Shown here: piece after piece, positions 61,461 to 64,000 of the stretch | Position numbering within the stretch: position 1 is the first letter of the stretch | Layout: each line of letters starts with the position of its first letter | Assembly: GCF_039535785.1 (NCBI RefSeq) | Contig: NZ_BAAAXV010000003.1 | Span: forward strand, 44,146-108,145 | Direction: 5' to 3' | Length of the DNA: 64,000 bases | Origin: Nonomuraea helvata | GTDB lineage: Bacteria; Actinomycetota; Actinomycetes; Streptosporangiales; Streptosporangiaceae | The notes under the pieces: model-generated | What the model saw: only the letters and a program-made list of their open reading frames with translations | The model's database searches: none | Told to the model about the DNA's origin: nothing | Program-made: the position numbers and the translations under genes

Positions 61461-61895
61461 ATGACGGCTGAAGATCTTCTCATCAGGAGGGCGGAGAAGG
61501 CGGACGCGGACGAGGTGTTCGCGCTGGCCCGCGAGTTCGGGCTGACGTTCAGGCCCGAGCGCGGGGCCTTCGACGCCGCCCTGCCCGAGCTGCTGGCGAA
61601 CGAGGACGCCCTGCTGCTCACAGCCGTCGTCGGCGGGCGCGTGCACGGCTACCTGCTGGGGTTCGTCCACCTGACGCTGTTCGCGAACGGGCCGGTGGCC
61701 TGGGTCGAGGAGGCCATGGTCGGGTCCGGGTCGCGGCGGCAGGGGATCGGGCGGGCCCTCCTGGAGGAGTTCGAGCGCTGGGCGCGGTCGCGTGAGGCCA
61801 AATACGTGGCGATGGCCACGCGTCGGGCACCGGAGTTCTACCACGCGCTGGGTTACGAGGCCTCCGCCACGTTCTTCCGCAAGGTCCTCCGCTAG
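61461..61895 (+). CDS. GNAT-family N-acetyltransferase
   Basis: 144 aa. The acetyl-CoA pyrophosphate loop is in GSGSRRQGIGRALLEEFERWA, preceded by the AWVEEAMV strand and followed by APEFYHALGYEASATFFRKVL, the typical C-terminal end. Acceptor unknown. The ATG at 61461 is chosen since the fold begins there (LLIRRAEKADADEVFALA) and a promoter precedes it; upstream in-frame starts lack support. Confidence 0.85.
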   Translation: MTAEDLLIRRAEKADADEVFALAREFGLTFRPERGAFDAALPELLANEDALLLTAVVGGRVHGYLLGFVHLTLFANGPVAWVEEAMVGSGSRRQGIGRALLEEFERWARSREAKYVAMATRRAPEFYHALGYEASATFFRKVLR

Positions 61896-61984
61896 CCCAC
61901 GGCTAGCCCCCGCCAGCCCATCGCCTCGCGTTTGCCGGGTGACCGGCGGGGGATTCTGTCGTCTCCGGATGGCATCCTTAGGGC

Positions 61985-62967
61985 GTGAGTATCCACGCCA
62001 TCAGCCCTCGGTTCGTCGGGCGAGCGCGCGAGCTCGCCGTTCTGGGCGATGCGCTGGCCAGGGCGCGCGCCGGCGCGTCCTCCACCGTGCTCGTCGGCGG
62101 CGAGGCGGGGGTCGGCAAGACACGGCTGATCAGGGAGTTCACCGACCGGGCCGACGACGTTCTGGTGCTCGTCGGCGGGTGTCTGGAGCTGGGCACCGAG
62201 GGCCTGCCGTTCGCGCCGTTCACCGCCGTGCTGCGCGGGCTCGTGCGCGAGCTGGGCCGCGACGGCGTCGCGGCGCTCGTCCCCGGTGGCACCACGCGGG
62301 GGCTCGCGCGGCTGCTGCCGGAGTTCGGGGAGCCGGACAAGGACGGGCCCGAGGCGCGGGCGCGGCTGTTCGAGCAGGTGCTCGGGCTGCTGGAGCGGCT
62401 GGCCGAAGAGCGTCCAGCCCTGCTGATCGTCGAGGACGCGCACTGGGCCGACCGGTCCACCCGCGACCTGCTGTCGTTCCTGGTCCGCTACCAGCCCAGC
62501 GCGGCGGGCCTGCTGATCGTGGTGACATACCGCACCGACGAGCTGCACCGCACCCACCGCTGCGGCCGCCTCCTCGCCGAGCTGGGCCGGGTCGAGTGGG
62601 TGCGGTGAGGGTCCGAGCTGCGCACGGCTCACCCGCAGCGGAGGCCGTCGCGCAGGCGGCCAGCATCTGGAGCGGGAGCCGTCCCCCGCCGTTCATGGAC
62701 ACAGATCTACGCGCGCAGCGAGGGAAACCCGCTGTTCGTGGAGGCGCTGCTCAGCGAGGGGAACGGGGGTGGACGCGCTGCCGGAGTCGCTGCGGCGACC
62801 TGTTGCTGGCCGGCGTCGAGCGCTGCCCTGACGAGACGCAGGAGCTGCTGCGCGTGGCAGCGCCGGCGGCCAGCGCATCGAGCACGACCTGCTCTCCGCC
62901 GTCGCCGGACTCGACGAGAAGCGCGCTCTCCCGCGCGCTGCGGCCCGCGGTGGCGGGGCCAACGTGA
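61985..62967 (+). pseudogene. LuxR/LAL-type AAA ATPase gene, truncated and frameshifted
   Basis: From GTG 61985 an intact 207-aa frame carries the N-terminal ATPase of large LuxR-type regulators: FVGRARELAVLGDAL, GGEAGVGKTRLIREF, LLIVEDAHWADRSTRDLLSF and VVTYRTDELHRTH. It stops at 62608, but the family sequence goes on in shifting frames: IYARSEGNPLFVEALLSEG (one frame), then LPESLR, then LLLAGVERCPDETQELLRVAA, and SALSRALRPAVAG near 62950. The helical region and C-terminal LuxR HTH, several hundred residues, are missing. Either a decaying gene or sequence/assembly errors. Confidence 0.75.
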
Positions 62968-63059
62968 CTGGTCGCGGGTCTGCTTCTCTTCTCCCGGGCC
63001 GGCCGGGCGGGCGTCGAGCATCGCGCAGGCCGGCCTGTCGGGGATGACCGGCGGTCACG

Positions 63060-63686
63060 TGGCCGCCCAGGAGTGCGCGATCCGCAGATCCGCGGGGGGA
63101 GCGTCGCCTCGCTCAAGTCCTTCCACCGGGCGATGGCCGGATGCGCCGACGCTTCTGGGCCGCCCAGTTCGCGGCCGCCGGCCTGACGTACACCTCGCCC
63201 GAGGTCACGATCACGACGGGGAGCGACTCCGTCTGCGGGAAGATCACCAGCACGGGGCGCAGTACTGCCCGGGGCAGCGCACGATCGTCATCCGCATCAT
63301 GAAGCAGGACCTGCGCGACCCGTTCCGCATGAACATCGCGCACTCGGTCGCCCACGAGTGGGGGCACCACGTGCAGCAGCTCATCGGCGTGCTGGACGCG
63401 CAGAACGCGCTGTTACTGGCCCGCTTCGGACAGCTCGCGGGCACTGCTGAGCCACCGGCTGGAGATGCAGGCCGAATGCTTCGCCGGCGTCTTCTACAGC
63501 TCGCCCTCGAGTCGATCAACCCGGGATCGAGTGGGACGACTGGATCGACGCCGTGCGCAGGGCGGACGAGAGCGCGATCCACGGCAAGCCCGCGCAACCT
63601 CGCCTTCTGGCAGGGACCGCGGCTACCGCGGCGGCGCCACGGGTTTCTGCAACACGTGGACGGCCATCACGTCCAAGGTCACCTGA
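63060..63686 (+). pseudogene. Neutral zinc metallopeptidase (YpfJ-like), frameshifted
   Basis: All three plus frames are needed to read one protein: FWAAQFAAAGLTYTSPEVTI, then YCPGQRTIVIR, IAHSVAHEWGHHVQQLIGVL with the HExxH zinc motif, then HRLEMQAECFAGVFY, WDDWIDAVRRADESAIHGK and GYRGGATGFCNTWTA, ending with a stop at 63686. The order is that of a secreted neutral zinc metallopeptidase of the YpfJ family. At least five frame changes occur in about 600 bases, and the N-terminus is not clear. Confidence 0.7.
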
Positions 63687-64000
63687 GCGTCCCGGTCAGG
63701 CGTTGGCCCGGGCCATGGACCTCCAGAGGGTCGGCGAGGACGTGGGCGAAGGCCAGCTCAGCCCGCGCCCGCCAGCGTGGCGGCGTCCCCGAGCGAGGAC
63801 GTGCGCAGCCGCAGCCTCTCCCGCTGCGGCGCCATCGCGTGCAGGACGAGCTGGGTACGCACCTGCGCCGCCGACCCGAGGTAGATCTCTCCCGCAGCAT
63901 CCCCCCGAAGATCACCATTCCGGGTTGAAGATGTTCACCAGGTCGCCACGCCCAGTCCGAGCCAGTCGCCGACCTTGCTGAGCGCGGCCTGCGCCTCGAT
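63679..64000 (-). pseudogene. ROK-family protein, C-terminal part, frameshifted and cut by window end
   Basis: Reading the minus strand from base 64000, fragments in different frames give IEAQAALSKVGDWLGLGVA, LVNIFNPE followed by VIFGGML, and later AELAFAHVLADPLEV, ending with a stop at 63679. This is the C-terminal end of a ROK (NagC/XylR/glucokinase) protein. The rest lies beyond the window. Frame changes occur near 63940, 63890 and 63760. It converges with the metallopeptidase gene, overlapping by 8 bases. Confidence 0.65.

Noticed and set aside
1..64000. tRNA, rRNA, CRISPR arrays, complete insertion sequences or prophage genes
   Set aside because: Looked for across the window; no cloverleaf-like gene, regularly spaced repeat array, transposase or phage structural gene was recognised.

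Overview
The window is very GC-rich, with GTG and TTG starts, many overlapping stop/start codons and a gene set typical of filamentous actinomycetes: a SARP/AfsR regulator, LCP protein, Ser/Thr kinases, a TgpA/DUF58/MoxR cluster, an ECF sigma factor and a CU044_5270-type protein. The likely source is a chromosome of the Streptosporangiales, perhaps Nonomuraea. That assignment is inference; no rRNA gene is present to confirm it.

Layout. 1-2256: 3' end of an asparaginase, then an LCP cell-wall transferase. 2300-6158: remnant of an enoyl-CoA hydratase gene, an alpha/beta hydrolase, a solitary hairpin resembling an IS200/IS605 right end, and an AfsR-like regulator. 6214-9898: a three-copy 11-bp-phased SARP-type operator in front of a small secreted protein, a lipoprotein and a membrane Ser/Thr kinase. 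9944-19498: membrane hydrolase, sbcDC, epimerase, HAD phosphatase, MFS symporter. 19495-22034: a divergent pair, an HMGL/homocitrate-synthase-like enzyme and a citrate synthase carrying its own N-terminal helix-turn-helix, separated by a repeat-rich operator. 22460-31224: a membrane NACHT NTPase converging on a three-gene operon with a large SMC-like ATPase. 31350-37846: beta-propeller/FN3 protein, MoxR, DUF58 and a TgpA-like protein whose transglutaminase catalytic residues are all replaced.

37854-47123: AlkZ-like protein, ECF sigma factor with a membrane partner, heparinase-like protein, a ribbon-helix-helix/Clp-N fusion with an operator in its promoter, an Rpn-like nuclease with a duplicated C-terminal module, CorA, a SnoaL-like protein, an amidohydrolase and a membrane metallopeptidase. 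47169-55753: second Ser/Thr kinase, fused alpha-beta 2-oxoacid dehydrogenase E1, secreted beta-repeat protein, a PadR-controlled ABC exporter and a TetR regulator. 55816-61372: leucine-catabolism operon (carboxylase beta, biotin carboxylase, HMG-CoA lyase, acyl-CoA dehydrogenase). 61461-64000: an acetyltransferase, then three adjacent genes (LuxR-type ATPase, zinc metallopeptidase, ROK protein) all broken by frameshifts, which points to poor sequence or assembly quality at this end.

The best candidates for an undescribed system are the SMC-like trio at 24737-31224, which has the MukF-E-B / JetA-B-C gene order but no JetD nuclease gene and an atypical ATPase signature, and the citrate synthase/HTH fusion with its divergent partner. 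No tRNA, rRNA or CRISPR array was seen.
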